Of a DNA stretch of 64,000 nt, positions 63,772 to 64,000 are shown one piece after another. How positions within the stretch are numbered: the stretch's first letter is position 1; every line of letters begins with the position of its first letter. This DNA is from Cohnella sp. AR92 (GTDB lineage Bacteria > Bacillota > Bacilli > Paenibacillales > Paenibacillaceae): assembly GCF_003990975.1 (NCBI RefSeq), contig NZ_RZJR01000007.1:63079-127078 (forward strand), in the 5' to 3' direction. Both the position numbers and the translations under genes were made by a program. Below the pieces are notes generated by a model. That model made no database searches and was not told where the DNA came from. It worked only from the letters and a program-made list of their open reading frames with translations.

Positions 63772-64000
63772 TCATGGGCATGCTTGCCGGACCGAACGTT
63801 CCGCCGCTTCCACGATGCTTCTCGCCCGGCGAACCTCTTCCTCGCCCGGAGACGGCACCCCTTCCAGCGGATATTCCTTGCCGAGCTGCGCCCACTTGTA
63901 GACTCCCATTCGATGGTAGGGCAGCAGCTCGAGCTTGGTCACGTTGCTCAGCTCGCCGATGAATCGGCCGAGCTTGGTCAAATCCTCGTAATCGTCCGTG
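63772..64000 (-). CDS. pflA: Pyruvate formate-lyase activating enzyme, C-terminal part (runs off the right edge)
   Basis: The last 75 codons of a gene whose start lies outside the window. The sequence TDDYEDLTKLGRFIGELSNV, then KLELLPYHRMGVYKWAQLG and KEYPLEGVPSP, is the characteristic C-terminus of PflA, the radical SAM enzyme that installs the glycyl radical in pyruvate formate-lyase. The iron-sulfur motif is outside the window. pflB is often next to pflA and would be expected beyond the edge. Confidence 0.85.
   Translation of the reverse strand, partial: TDDYEDLTKLGRFIGELSNVTKLELLPYHRMGVYKWAQLGKEYPLEGVPSPGEEEVRRARSIVEAAERSVRQACP

Noticed and set aside
63684..63962. A plus-strand gene near the right edge
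   Set aside because: It overlaps the C-terminal part of PflA on the minus strand and shows no domain of its own.

Overview
The window looks like chromosome of a high-GC member of the Paenibacillaceae (Paenibacillus or Cohnella type). The grounds are several sensor kinase / AraC response regulator pairs of the YesM/YesN kind, Lpl-type sugar ABC importers, a galactanase with SLH domains for surface anchoring, strong GGAGG ribosome binding sites, Firmicutes-type promoters, a guanine riboswitch and rho-independent terminators. I see no phage, transposase, plasmid, rRNA or tRNA genes. Species placement is inference.

Layout. 1-4182: a truncated sensor kinase divergent from a cytoplasmic GH3 glycosidase with a cre-like site. 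4183-5189: two palindromic repeat arrays (A and B) between convergent genes. 5190-13878 (mostly minus strand): a guanine-riboswitch purine permease, an aldo/keto reductase with an AraC regulator, guaA, bcp and an ABC-2 type exporter. 14048-16750 (plus): an LCP cell-wall ligase and hemL, followed by array C. 17345-23772: a Fbp-type ABC importer operon with a phosphoesterase, a divergent LysR regulator and a LOG-family hydrolase. 23955-37082: a galactan-use locus (two GH53 galactanases, one SLH-anchored; a binding protein and two permeases; a YesM/YesN pair) with arrays D and E lying between the two galactanases. 37296-44180: a small acidic protein, an inositol monophosphatase, a TSUP exporter, array F, uvsE, a small conserved protein, ddl and an amidase. 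44472-54593: aconitase, a SepM/YlbL-like protease, then a five-gene peptide-type ABC importer ending in an OsmC protein. 54685-64000: an IclR regulator, an alpha/beta hydrolase, a diguanylate cyclase, a heterodimeric ABC exporter behind a leader-peptide/terminator, a Gfo/Idh/MocA dehydrogenase and the 3' part of pflA.

The most unusual content is not in the genes. Six intergenic arrays, at least 46 full units in total, are built from units of 51 or 52 bp. Each unit carries one short inverted repeat. The stem sequence differs between most arrays, but unit length and architecture are the same throughout. A single unit of array E occurs alone near 41.76 kb, and arrays A and C share an 11-base spacer string. 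This fits one mobile or self-expanding repeat family, or a family of protein-binding arrays with sites on the same helical face. I do not recognise it as a named element. A second dispersed family, a long-stem terminator with a shared internal motif, occurs three times.

Regulatory elements read directly from the sequence include a guanine riboswitch with its promoter and terminator, two cre-like sites upstream of glycosidase genes, a leader-peptide attenuator ahead of the heterodimeric exporter, a dyad over the -10 of the IclR gene, twin dyads at the peptide-importer promoter, and clustered dyads in the aconitase leader.
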